DNA from: CAXXOK01 sp964640955
Lineage (GTDB): Bacteria; Bacillota; Clostridia; Christensenellales; Aristaeellaceae
Assembly: GCA_964640955.1 (NCBI GenBank)
Contig: CAZXJI010000007.1
Coordinates: forward strand, 77,715-141,714
Direction: 5' to 3'
DNA: 64,000 nt
Made by a program: the position numbers and the translations under genes. Positions 32,257 through 39,301 of this stretch are shown here, piece after piece (position 1 is the first letter of the stretch; every line of letters begins with the position of its first letter). The notes under the pieces were generated by a model. The model was not told the DNA's origin, did no database searches, and worked only from the letters and a program-made list of their open reading frames with translations.

Positions 32257-32900
32257 AAGCTCTGTTGATGAAGGAAATCAAACTGGCGACACACCCGACC
32301 AACGTCATTTTCCTGTCCCTGTCGGCCATGCTGCTGATTCCCAACTATCCGTACTACGTCGTTTTTTTCTACACGACGCTGGGCGTCTTCTTTCTGTGCC
32401 TTACGGGGCGCGAGAACCGCGATATCGAGTTTTCGCTCGTTCTGCCCGTGCGCAAGGCGGAGATCGTCACCGCCCGCGTCGCATACGCGGTCGCGCTGGA
32501 GCTTGCGCAGCTCCTGCTGGCGGTTCCCTTCGCCATCCTGCGCGCCGGCCTCCTTTCCGCACCCAACGAAGTCGGCATGGAGGCCAACACCGCCCTTTTC
32601 GGGCTGTCTCTGATTCTGTTCGCCGTTTTCAACGGGGTTTTCTTCCCGCTGTACTACCGTAATCCCGCGAAGCCCGGCAAGGCGTTCCTCATCGCAAGCA
32701 CGGCCGTGATGCTCTACATACTCGTGGCGGAAAGCCTGACGCACGTCGTTCCCTTCTTCTGTTTCCGGCTGGATACGGCCGACCCGCTGTACATGCCGGA
32801 AAAGCTGGCCACGCTGGCCGTGGGCGCGCTCGTTTTCGCCGCCGTCACGGCGCTGGCGACGCGCGTGTCCCAAAAGCGGTTCGTGGCGCTGGATTTGTAA
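32253..32900 (+). CDS. ABC-2-type transporter permease
   Basis: The 215-residue membrane protein has about six hydrophobic segments (VIFLSLSAMLLIPNYPYYVVFF; AQLLLAVPFAILRAGLL; LATLAVGALVFAAVTAL). The conserved GRENRDIEFSLVLPVRKAEIVTAR, near residues 51-74, is typical of ABC-2 permeases paired with YtrB-like ATPases. The ATG overlaps the ATPase stop (ATGA). Confidence 0.85.
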   Translation: MKALLMKEIKLATHPTNVIFLSLSAMLLIPNYPYYVVFFYTTLGVFFLCLTGRENRDIEFSLVLPVRKAEIVTARVAYAVALELAQLLLAVPFAILRAGLLSAPNEVGMEANTALFGLSLILFAVFNGVFFPLYYRNPAKPGKAFLIASTAVMLYILVAESLTHVVPFFCFRLDTADPLYMPEKLATLAVGALVFAAVTALATRVSQKRFVALDL

Positions 32901-33024
32901 CAATCGGCTTCACAATATGCCCCGGAGGCGCCCCGCGGCGCGGCAATCGGCCGCCCTGCGGGACGCTTCTTTGATATTCCCGATATTTCCGTGCCTCGAC
33001 GCGCTTTTCACGGCCGCCCGGATG

Positions 33025-33033
33025 TGATATACT
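33025..33033 (+). promoter_or_regulatory. Extended -10 promoter of the PucR-type gene
   Basis: TGATATACT combines a TGn extension with the TATACT hexamer, 45 bases before the ATG. The -35 (TTTTCA at 33005) is weak. Confidence 0.5.
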
Positions 33034-33078
33034 CACAGGAGAGCATTCCGGCACACCGCCCGAGAGGAGCTGGCGCAC

Positions 33079-34149
33079 ATGTTTATTGAGAAGCGTTACC
33101 TGAAGAGAATCGAGAAGATTTTCGAGCAGCTGAGCGCGAAGCTTCGGCTGCTGGACGCGCAGGGCGTCTGCGTCGTTCCCGAGGACGGCGAAAGCGAAAC
33201 CCTTCCGGCGGTCGTCGTGGCCCCCGGCATCACCCACCGCGCGGGGGAGAAGCTGTACCGGGCGCTGGACATGAACCCGCCCCTGCTGCTTGCCTGCGAC
33301 GCGGACGTGCCGGGCGTCGAAAACCTGCTGATCGTCACCGATGCGATGCTGATGAGCATGTTCAAGAGCAGCCTGTCCATTTCCAGCCACAGCGACGTGT
33401 TCCGCCGCGTCCTCAAGCAGGACCTGACCGGCGCCGACCTCGTCGCCCGCGCCGGGGAGCACCAGATTCCCCTTGAAATGGAACGCTGCGTGATGCTGTT
33501 CCAGATCGAGCAGACGGACAAGGCCAGCGCCTACAGCCTGCTGGGCGAGCTGATTCCCCTTTCCGACACCGACACACTCGTGGAGATGAACCGCCACCAG
33601 GTGGCGCTCGTCAAGGACATGAACGGCATCGACGGTCCGGACGAGCTTTACCAGTTTGCCCAGGCCGTGCAGGAAACCCTGATGGAGGAGGCCGTGCAGA
33701 CCGCGGAGATCGGCGTGGGCGAAAGCAAGCAGTCCCTCGTCACCCTGGGCGAAAGCTACCAGGAGGCCCGCCGCGCCATGGAGGTAGGGCGCATCTTCTC
33801 CCCGGAGGCGAGCATCTACGTTTTCCGCGACTTGCTCTTGGAGCGGTTTTTGATGAACGTGCCCCGCGAGGAGAGCATGCACTACCACGCCCTGCTCTTC
33901 AACCGCAAGACCGCCAAGCTTTTCAACGACGAGATGCTCCAGACCATCGAGATGTTCTTCCGCAAGGATCTGAACCTGTCGGACACGGCGCGCCAGCTTT
34001 ACATCCACCGCAATACCCTCGTCTACCGGCTGGACAAGGTGCAGCGCCACACGGGGCTCGACCTGCGCAAGTTCGACGACGCCGTGACGTTCAAGATCCT
34101 TTATGAATTGAAGAAGTGCGGGCAGGAAAAACCCAAGCAGATCTATTGA
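33079..34149 (+). CDS. PucR/CdaR-type transcriptional regulator
   Basis: The 356-residue protein ends with the PucR C-terminal helix-turn-helix: DLNLSDTARQLYIHRNTLVYRLDKVQ (about 300-326) and GLDLRKFDDAVTFKI. The central part has a GGDEF-like fold (VMLFQIEQTDK; QSLVTLGESYQEARRAMEVG). The N-terminal ~130 residues are not a recognised sensor domain. It lies 12 bases before the S41 protease gene, so the two are probably cotranscribed. The target and signal are unknown. Confidence 0.85.
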   Translation: MFIEKRYLKRIEKIFEQLSAKLRLLDAQGVCVVPEDGESETLPAVVVAPGITHRAGEKLYRALDMNPPLLLACDADVPGVENLLIVTDAMLMSMFKSSLSISSHSDVFRRVLKQDLTGADLVARAGEHQIPLEMERCVMLFQIEQTDKASAYSLLGELIPLSDTDTLVEMNRHQVALVKDMNGIDGPDELYQFAQAVQETLMEEAVQTAEIGVGESKQSLVTLGESYQEARRAMEVGRIFSPEASIYVFRDLLLERFLMNVPREESMHYHALLFNRKTAKLFNDEMLQTIEMFFRKDLNLSDTARQLYIHRNTLVYRLDKVQRHTGLDLRKFDDAVTFKILYELKKCGQEKPKQIY

Positions 34150-34161
34150 TGAGGTGAGCGT

Positions 34162-35520
34162 TTGAAGAACTTTCCTTTCCGCTTTCGCACCGTCGCCGTG
34201 ATGCTGACGGTCGCGCTGCTGCTGGCCGGCTTTACGCTGCTGCCCAGCGCCGGTTCCGTTTCCCAGAACGCGCTGGAGGATGAAAGCGATACCGTAACCC
34301 TCTCCCGCGACGAGTACGACCGGCTGGAGCGCTACGCGTCGCTGGATCAACTGACGCAGATCGTGGAGGAGTATTTCTACGTGGATCCCGATCTGGACGC
34401 GATGCTGGACGGAGCCAAGCGTGGCCTGCTGGCGGGGTTGGGCGACCCCTATACCTTCTACTACAGCCCCGAGGAGTTCTCCGCCATGTGGGAGGACGAC
34501 GAGGGCGAATACGCGGGCATCGGCATCCAGATTTCCGCGTCCTACGAAACCATGCTGTGCACCATCTCCCGCGTTTTCAGCAACAGCCCCGCCGCCGAGG
34601 CCGGGCTGCGCAAGGGAGATATCCTTTATAAGGTTGAGGACCTGGACGTGGACGCCAGCACCCTCACCGAGGCGGTCAACATCATGCGCGGTACCGTGGG
34701 CGAGACCGTCCACGTGCAGGTGCTGCGGGACGGGGAGCTGCTCGATTTCGACATTCCCCGCGCGGTGGTGCACGTCAACTGGGTCAGCTCCTGCATGCTG
34801 GATAGCGACGTGGGCTACATTCTGCTGTACGAGTTTTCCGGCGACTGCGCGGATACGTTCCACACCCAGCTCAACGCCCTGGTGGACCAGGGCGCCAAAG
34901 CGCTGATCCTGGACCTGCGCGATAACCCCGGCGGGTGGATCGAGGACGCGGTGAACCTGGCGGACATCTTCCTGCCCGAAGAAATGGTCACTTACCTGGA
35001 ATACCGCGACGGCAGCCGCGATTACTACAACGCCACCGAGGGCGCGCTTTCCATTCCCCTCGTGGTCATGATGAACGAAAACTCCGCCTCCGCCTCCGAA
35101 ATACTGGCCGGGGCCCTGCAGGATTACGCCGTGGCGACCATCGTGGGCACGCAGAGCTATGGCAAGGGCATCGTGCAGTTCGTACTGCCGGTGGGCAGCG
35201 ACGGCGCGGGCATGCAGCTGACCACGGCGCTGTACTACACGCCCAGCGGCCGCAGCATCCACCAGGTGGGCATCACCCCGGACGTGGAGGCCGCAATGCC
35301 CGAAGGCGACACGAGCATGTACGACCTGGGCGACCTCAACGACGCGCAGCTGCAGGCGGCCTACGAAGTGGCGCTTGAAAAGCTGGCGGGCACCTTCCCC
35401 GTGGCTACGCCCCTGCCCACCGCGCCCGAGACGACCGTCGCCCCCGCCGCCGAAACCGGAGACGACGCGGCCGACTCCGCGGCGGAACTGAGCGACCTTT
35501 ATTCTTTCCGGGTTTCATAA
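34162..35520 (+). CDS. S41-family carboxyl-terminal processing protease
   Basis: The 452-residue protein has an N-terminal membrane/signal segment (VAVMLTVALLLAGFTLL). A PDZ domain follows (about 115-205: EGEYAGIGIQISASYETM, SPAAEAGLRKGDILYKVE), then the S41 core (ALILDLRDNPGGWIEDAV). The catalytic Ser lies in NENSASASEI (about 308-312) and the Lys in SYGKGIVQ (about 335). CtpA/CtpB-type proteases cleave extracytoplasmic substrates at C-termini, in sporulation or envelope control. A Thr/Ala/Pro-rich tail follows. The start is TTG at 34162 behind GAGGTGAGCG. Confidence 0.92.
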   Translation: MKNFPFRFRTVAVMLTVALLLAGFTLLPSAGSVSQNALEDESDTVTLSRDEYDRLERYASLDQLTQIVEEYFYVDPDLDAMLDGAKRGLLAGLGDPYTFYYSPEEFSAMWEDDEGEYAGIGIQISASYETMLCTISRVFSNSPAAEAGLRKGDILYKVEDLDVDASTLTEAVNIMRGTVGETVHVQVLRDGELLDFDIPRAVVHVNWVSSCMLDSDVGYILLYEFSGDCADTFHTQLNALVDQGAKALILDLRDNPGGWIEDAVNLADIFLPEEMVTYLEYRDGSRDYYNATEGALSIPLVVMMNENSASASEILAGALQDYAVATIVGTQSYGKGIVQFVLPVGSDGAGMQLTTALYYTPSGRSIHQVGITPDVEAAMPEGDTSMYDLGDLNDAQLQAAYEVALEKLAGTFPVATPLPTAPETTVAPAAETGDDAADSAAELSDLYSFRVS

Positions 35521-35535
35521 ACCGGCAAAACGTGG

Positions 35536-35650
35536 TATACTGTTCCCGGCGTGGAGAATGCATAAACCCGCGTGGCGATGCCATCAGGGCGAATCCCTCT
35601 CCGCGAACGCACACCCTGTTGACGCCCGAGGTCATGCCGAGGGCGGAGAG
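35536..35650 (+). promoter_or_regulatory. Structured leader RNA of unknown class, upstream of TM1266/ECF genes
   Basis: After a TATACT at 35536-35541 the leader can form nested stems: GGCGT/ACGCC (35548-35552, 35622-35626), GGAGA/TCTCC (35553-35557, 35598-35602), TGGC-gat-GCCA (35573-35583) and AGGG/CCCT (35586-35598). CTCTCCGC (35597-35604) can pair instead with GCGGAGAG (35643-35650), giving two exclusive structures. No known riboswitch consensus was recognised. Confidence 0.45.
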
Positions 35651-35664
35651 AGAGGAGGAAGCTT

Positions 35665-35691
35665 ATGAAAAGCATCTTTACCGGCGGCTAG
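35665..35691 (+). CDS. Possible eight-residue leader peptide
   Basis: An ATG with a strong GAGAGGAGGAAGC site opens an eight-codon frame (MKSIFTGG) ending in TAG. The last codons overlap the 5' arm of the attenuator at 35680. A translating ribosome would cover that arm and prevent terminator formation. The peptide has no recognised function of its own. Confidence 0.4.
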   Translation: MKSIFTGG

Positions 35692-35719
35692 CGGCGTATG
35701 CCCGACCGTCGGTTTTTTT
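35680..35719 (+). terminator. Attenuator/terminator before the TM1266 gene
   Basis: ACCGGCGG (35680-35687) pairs with CCGTCGGT (35706-35713) through one G-T wobble, followed by a run of seven T. Its place inside the transcript, 44 bases before the next gene, makes it a conditional terminator. Confidence 0.7.
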
Positions 35720-35762
35720 CGTACCGGCCGCGCACGGCCGGAAAAGCACGGAGGCGGCGAAG

Positions 35763-36053
35763 ATGGATACGGAAAAACGTTTGGGCTTCATCGGCGTGGT
35801 AATGGGCGACCGCAGCGTAGCAAGCGAGGTCAACGCCCTTCTGTCGCAGTATGGCTCCGTCATCAAGGCGCGCATCGGCGTGCCGGACGCGGACACCCCC
35901 GCCGCCGTCATCGGCCTGATCGTGGAGGGCGACAATCAGGCGCTGGGTTCCCTGACCGCCAGGCTGGGCAACCTGCCCGGCGTGGAAGTAAAAAGCGCCC
36001 TGACCAAAAAGAACCGCGCAACAGGCGAACCGCCTGCGCGGGAAAGGGATTGA
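35763..36053 (+). CDS. TM1266-family regulator (iron-only hydrogenase system)
   Basis: The 96-residue protein contains RLGFIGVVMGDRSVASEVNALLSQYGSVIKARIGVP and IGLIVEGDNQALGSLTARLG, the ACT/NikR-C-like fold of TM1266 proteins. They are annotated as regulators of [FeFe]-hydrogenase maturation because of genomic association. ATG 35763 has GGAGG eight bases upstream. Frames that extend upstream would run through the attenuator and were rejected. The stop overlaps the leader of the ECF gene. Confidence 0.85.
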   Translation: MDTEKRLGFIGVVMGDRSVASEVNALLSQYGSVIKARIGVPDADTPAAVIGLIVEGDNQALGSLTARLGNLPGVEVKSALTKKNRATGEPPARERD

Positions 36054-36058
36054 TGCAT

Positions 36059-36625
36059 ATGTCTTCTCAGAATATCCGTAAAATGGTGACCACCGCGATT
36101 TTGATCGCGCTGACGCTCGTCTTTCAGCTGATGCGCCCCATCCTCGGCGGCAGCAATATTATTTCCACCTACATCATCGGAAGCCTGGTCAACCTCACGC
36201 TGATCGTGGCGACCTGCGCCGTGGGGCTGTGGAGCGGCGTGGCCGTGGCGGTCGTCGCCCCGCTGATCGCGCTGATGCAGGGCCACGCCACGCTGCCCAT
36301 GCTGCCGTGGATCATCGCCGGCAACCTGGTGCTGGTGATTCTCTTCGCGCTGCTGGCGCAGAAGGACAAGGCGTCCCTGTCGGTCGAGTGGGTGCGCTGG
36401 ATGGCCGCGGCGGTGCTCGCGGCGCTGGTGAAATACGCCGTGATCGCACTGGGCCAGGCGCTGGTATTGACCTCCGCCAAGGGCCTTGCCTTCGGCGTGG
36501 CGGCCGGAACGGCCGCGGGCGCGCAGGTGGTGCAGATCGTGACCGCCCTGATCGGCGCGGTGCTGGGCGGTATCATCCTGCCGATGCTGCCGGGGAACGT
36601 AACGGGCAAAAAGGCCAAGCAATAA
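36059..36625 (+). CDS. ECF transporter S component (substrate-binding membrane protein)
   Basis: The 188-residue protein has five to six membrane helices (ILIALTLVFQLMRPIL; LTLIVATCAVGLWSGVAVAVVAPLIALM; LPWIIAGNLVLVILFALL). The ILIALTLVFQ start is typical of S components, which bind vitamins or precursors and dock to the ECF AAT module. ATG 36059 is preferred over 36053 because of spacing from GGAAAGGGA. The substrate is unknown; thiamin precursor-type proteins look similar. No ECF ATPases are nearby. Confidence 0.82.
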   Translation: MSSQNIRKMVTTAILIALTLVFQLMRPILGGSNIISTYIIGSLVNLTLIVATCAVGLWSGVAVAVVAPLIALMQGHATLPMLPWIIAGNLVLVILFALLAQKDKASLSVEWVRWMAAAVLAALVKYAVIALGQALVLTSAKGLAFGVAAGTAAGAQVVQIVTALIGAVLGGIILPMLPGNVTGKKAKQ

Positions 36626-36652
36626 GGCGAACCGCGTTTCGCACGCTTTGCC

Positions 36653-36709
36653 GCGATATACGCGGAACCGCCGCCGGCGTTTTGCCGGCGGCGGTTCCGC
36701 GTATATCGC
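36653..36709. terminator. Long perfect hairpin between convergent genes
   Basis: Two 26-base arms match perfectly in inverted orientation (36653-36678 and 36684-36709) around a 5-base loop. The right arm ends four bases before the DegV stop codon. There is no T run, so it may act as a transcription barrier or RNA stabiliser for both genes. Confidence 0.6.
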
Positions 36710-36713
36710 TCGT

Positions 36714-37622
36714 TTACTTGACCTCCGGCGCGTCCAGCCGGGCGGAGCCGTCCCTGTCCAGGAAGAACACGGCCACCGTGCCCGGCCCCGCGTGACAGCC
36801 GACGATGGGCCCGATGAGCGACACCTTGATCTCCGGCACGTGCAGCTTATCCCTAAGGCGGCCGGCCAGCCAGAGCGCGTCCTTCTCGCAGCCTCCGTGG
36901 CTGATGAACATCATCTGCTTCCCGGGGTCTAGCGCGTCCTGCTCCGTTTTTTCATAGAGCTCCTTGAGGCTGTGGCGGCGGCCCTGCACCTTCGCGCGGG
37001 GCAGCAGGCGGCCTTTGGGATCGACGTTCAGAATAGGCTTGATTTTGAGGATCGTGCCCAGGTAGGCGCTCGCGGCCGACAGCCGTCCGCCGCGCCGAAG
37101 GAACATCAAATCCGTTACCGTAAACCAGTGGATCACGCGCAGGGCGTTATCGGTCACCCATTGCAGCGTCTCCTCGAAGCTGTGGCCCGCGTCGCGGTAC
37201 TGAAGCGCGTAGTGCACCAGCAGGCCCTCGCCCAGGCTGGCGCAGCGGGTGTCGAACGCGACGATCCTGCGCTCGGGGTACTTTTTCGCCAGTTCCGCCT
37301 CCGCCGCCTTCGCGGTCAGGTACATGCCGCTGAGGCTGCCGGAGAACACCAGCATCAGCACGTCCTCGCCCTGCTCAAGCAGCGGGGTCACGTGCTCCGT
37401 CCATTCGTTCTGCGTCACCTGAAAGGTGGTGGCGACGGAGCCGTTTTCCAGCTTCTCGTAGAACTCGTACACCTTTTCGGGCAGCGTTCTGTCCGTCAGC
37501 CTGATCTCGTGCACCTCGCCGTCGATCTGGTAGGACATCGGAACGACGTAAAGCTTTTCCTGCTTCTCGATATAGTCCGCGGGAAGATCGCAGCACGCAT
37601 CCGTAACGATCCAGAAAGACAT
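36714..37622 (-). CDS. DegV-family fatty-acid-binding protein
   Basis: The 302-residue protein starts WIVTDACCDLPADYI. It has VATTFQVTQNEWTEH and VFSGSLSGMYLTAKAA, both typical of the fatty-acid cleft of DegV/FakB proteins, and ends IGPIVGCHAGPGTVAVFF. FakB proteins present fatty acids to the kinase FakA for phospholipid synthesis; fakA is not in the window, so the role as FakB is likely but not shown. ATG 37622 has AAGGAGGATAAGACC upstream. Confidence 0.92.
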   Translation of the reverse strand: MSFWIVTDACCDLPADYIEKQEKLYVVPMSYQIDGEVHEIRLTDRTLPEKVYEFYEKLENGSVATTFQVTQNEWTEHVTPLLEQGEDVLMLVFSGSLSGMYLTAKAAEAELAKKYPERRIVAFDTRCASLGEGLLVHYALQYRDAGHSFEETLQWVTDNALRVIHWFTVTDLMFLRRGGRLSAASAYLGTILKIKPILNVDPKGRLLPRAKVQGRRHSLKELYEKTEQDALDPGKQMMFISHGGCEKDALWLAGRLRDKLHVPEIKVSLIGPIVGCHAGPGTVAVFFLDRDGSARLDAPEVK

Positions 37623-37670
37623 GGTCTTATCCTCCTTGATGCCTGGGGTTATTTACGGGAATCGAACCTT

Positions 37671-37699
37671 ATGATAACAAAATCTTCATCATCCGTCAA
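37671..37699 (-). promoter_or_regulatory. Promoter of the DegV gene
   Basis: Minus-strand TTGACG (37699-37694) and TATCAT (37676-37671) are 17 bases apart. The remaining intergenic sequence to 37872 holds only a possible TATGAT -10 at 37821 for the next gene. Confidence 0.7.
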
Positions 37700-37872
37700 C
37701 GCGGGAAACCGGGCCTTCCGTCCGGCGCCGGGCGCCGCATTGGGCAAAAGCCCCGGGAACTCTCATGAAATTCTCATCAAAGCGTTAGCGCATTCTCAAG
37801 CACCTTCCCCGCGGGTATGGTATGATACTCCCGTAAACAGGCAACCCGCTCCCACGCTAAGGAGGCATTTAC

Positions 37873-38517
37873 ATGGCACAGTATACGGTTGAAGATATCG
37901 AAATTCTGCGGCAGAAAAGCGGCATTTCCTACGAGGAGGCCGTGAACCTGCTGGAGTACCACAACGGCAGTCTCGCCCGCTCGCTGGTCGACCTGGAGAA
38001 GAACGGCCGCCTGCGCGACGCCAAGGCCGGCGCGCAGCGCACCGAGTGGCATGGCCGCCGCCGCCGTCATCGCGCGTTGGATTCGCTTTTCCGGCTCCGC
38101 GTGAAGGTGTTCAAGGGCGACGTGCCCATCGTGAACCTGTCAGTGCTGTTCGTGGTGTTCGCGGTGCTGGTCGCGTCCTGGGTGGTAATCGTAAGCGCCC
38201 TGGTCGCGCTGGTCATGGGCTACCGCTTCGCGATCGAGCGCGACGCCCGGGACTTCGCGGACGGCACGCTGGAAGACCGGGTGAAAAACGCGGGCAGCAA
38301 CGTGAAAAACACCGTGTTCAACATCGTGCGCGACCTGGGGCTGCAAAACGAGGGCAAAGCGCCGGAAGACGGCGCACCCACGGAGGCGCCCGAGCCCGAA
38401 AAGCGCACCGAAAGTCCCGCCAGCGGCACCACGCCCGTGAACGTGCAGTTTTCCGAGGACGGAAGCGTGCGCGTCACCGAGGAACCCGACGGCTACCACG
38501 AGGCGGACATCCAGTAA
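37873..38517 (+). CDS. DUF4342 / UBA-like domain membrane protein
   Basis: The 214-residue protein opens with a UBA-like three-helix domain (YTVEDIEILRQKSGISYEEAVNLLEYHNGS). A basic stretch follows (GRRRRHRALDSLF), then a hydrophobic segment (IVNLSVLFVVFAVLVASWVVIVSALVALVMGY) long enough for one or two membrane helices. The C-terminus is charged and low in complexity. This is the DUF4342 layout; the function is unknown. AAGGAGG precedes the ATG. Confidence 0.75.
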   Translation: MAQYTVEDIEILRQKSGISYEEAVNLLEYHNGSLARSLVDLEKNGRLRDAKAGAQRTEWHGRRRRHRALDSLFRLRVKVFKGDVPIVNLSVLFVVFAVLVASWVVIVSALVALVMGYRFAIERDARDFADGTLEDRVKNAGSNVKNTVFNIVRDLGLQNEGKAPEDGAPTEAPEPEKRTESPASGTTPVNVQFSEDGSVRVTEEPDGYHEADIQ

Positions 38518-38535
38518 CGCATTTTCCCCCGCTTT

Positions 38536-38563
38536 CCTTCCGGCGGCGGTTGTCGCCGGAAGG
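38536..38563 (+). terminator. Terminator hairpin after the DUF4342 gene
   Basis: CCTTCCGGCG (38536-38545) and CGCCGGAAGG (38554-38563) form a perfect 10-bp stem followed by AATTTTC. Its right arm overlaps the -35 of the next promoter. Confidence 0.7.
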
Positions 38564-38579
38564 AATTTTCTGCTATACT
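38550..38579 (+). promoter_or_regulatory. Promoter of the two-component system
   Basis: TTGTCG (38550-38555) and TATACT (38574-38579) have an 18-base spacer, 33 bases before the response-regulator ATG. Confidence 0.6.
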
Positions 38580-38611
38580 GATAGGGACATACACACCACC
38601 CGGAGGGCAGC

Positions 38612-39301
38612 ATGAGCAAGATACTGATTATCGAAGACGAAGCCAAAATCGCCCGCTTCGTGGAGCTGGAACTGAAACACGAGGGCTACGAGGTGCAGAC
38701 CGCTTTCGACGGCCGCGCCGGGCTCGCGGCGTTTGAAAGCTGGCAGCCGGACCTGCTGATACTGGACCTGATGCTGCCCGGCATCAGCGGTATCGAGGTC
38801 TGCCGCCGCCTGCGCCAGCACAGCGACATTCCCATCATCATGCTGACCGCCAAGGACGACGTGAGCGACAAGGTGATGGGGCTGGACATGGGCGCCGACG
38901 ACTATATGACCAAACCCTTCGCCATCGAGGAACTGCTTGCCCGCATCCGCGTAAGCCTCAAAAAGCACCGCGTCGACCAGAGCGACGCGGGCGCGGTGCT
39001 CACCGCGGGCAGGCTTCGCATGGAACCGGCCAGCTACACCACCACCTTCGACGGCAAGCCCGTGGCGCTGACCAAAAAGGAGTTCGACCTGCTCCACTAT
39101 CTGTGGCAGCACGAGCATACCGCCGTCTCCCGCGACGAGCTTCTGATGAACGTCTGGGGGTACGACTTCGCCGGAGACACGAATATCGTGGACGTCTATA
39201 TCCGCTATCTGCGTCAGAAGATCGACGACCCCTTCCGGGTGAAGACCATCCACACCATCCGGGCCGTCGGCTACATGTTCCGCTATGAAGAGCAGCCGTA
39301 A
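38612..39301 (+). CDS. OmpR-family response regulator
   Basis: The 229-residue protein has a receiver domain with acidic pocket (IIEDE), phospho-acceptor Asp52 (LLILDLMLPG) and conserved Lys in YMTKPF. A winged-helix output domain follows (LTKKEFDLLHYL; SRDELLMNVWGYDF; VDVYIRYLRQKID; IRAVGYMF). It overlaps the histidine kinase gene by 17 bases and is therefore its cognate partner. The target genes are unknown. Confidence 0.95.
   Translation: MSKILIIEDEAKIARFVELELKHEGYEVQTAFDGRAGLAAFESWQPDLLILDLMLPGISGIEVCRRLRQHSDIPIIMLTAKDDVSDKVMGLDMGADDYMTKPFAIEELLARIRVSLKKHRVDQSDAGAVLTAGRLRMEPASYTTTFDGKPVALTKKEFDLLHYLWQHEHTAVSRDELLMNVWGYDFAGDTNIVDVYIRYLRQKIDDPFRVKTIHTIRAVGYMFRYEEQP

Noticed and set aside
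32845..35262. 805-codon minus-strand frame opposite the PucR and S41 genes
   Set aside because: It shows repetitive His/Gln/Val/Gly content typical of antisense frames in GC-rich DNA; both plus-strand genes are confirmed by catalytic or HTH motifs.
35536..35650. Assignment of the leader to a known riboswitch (TPP, fluoride, THF, ZTP, Moco, c-di-GMP)
   Set aside because: The diagnostic conserved sequences of those classes could not be found by eye, so only an unclassified leader is reported.
35532..35762. Upstream extension of the TM1266 gene to an ATG at 35532
   Set aside because: It would translate through the structured leader and the terminator; the ATG at 35763 has its own ribosome site and fits the family length.
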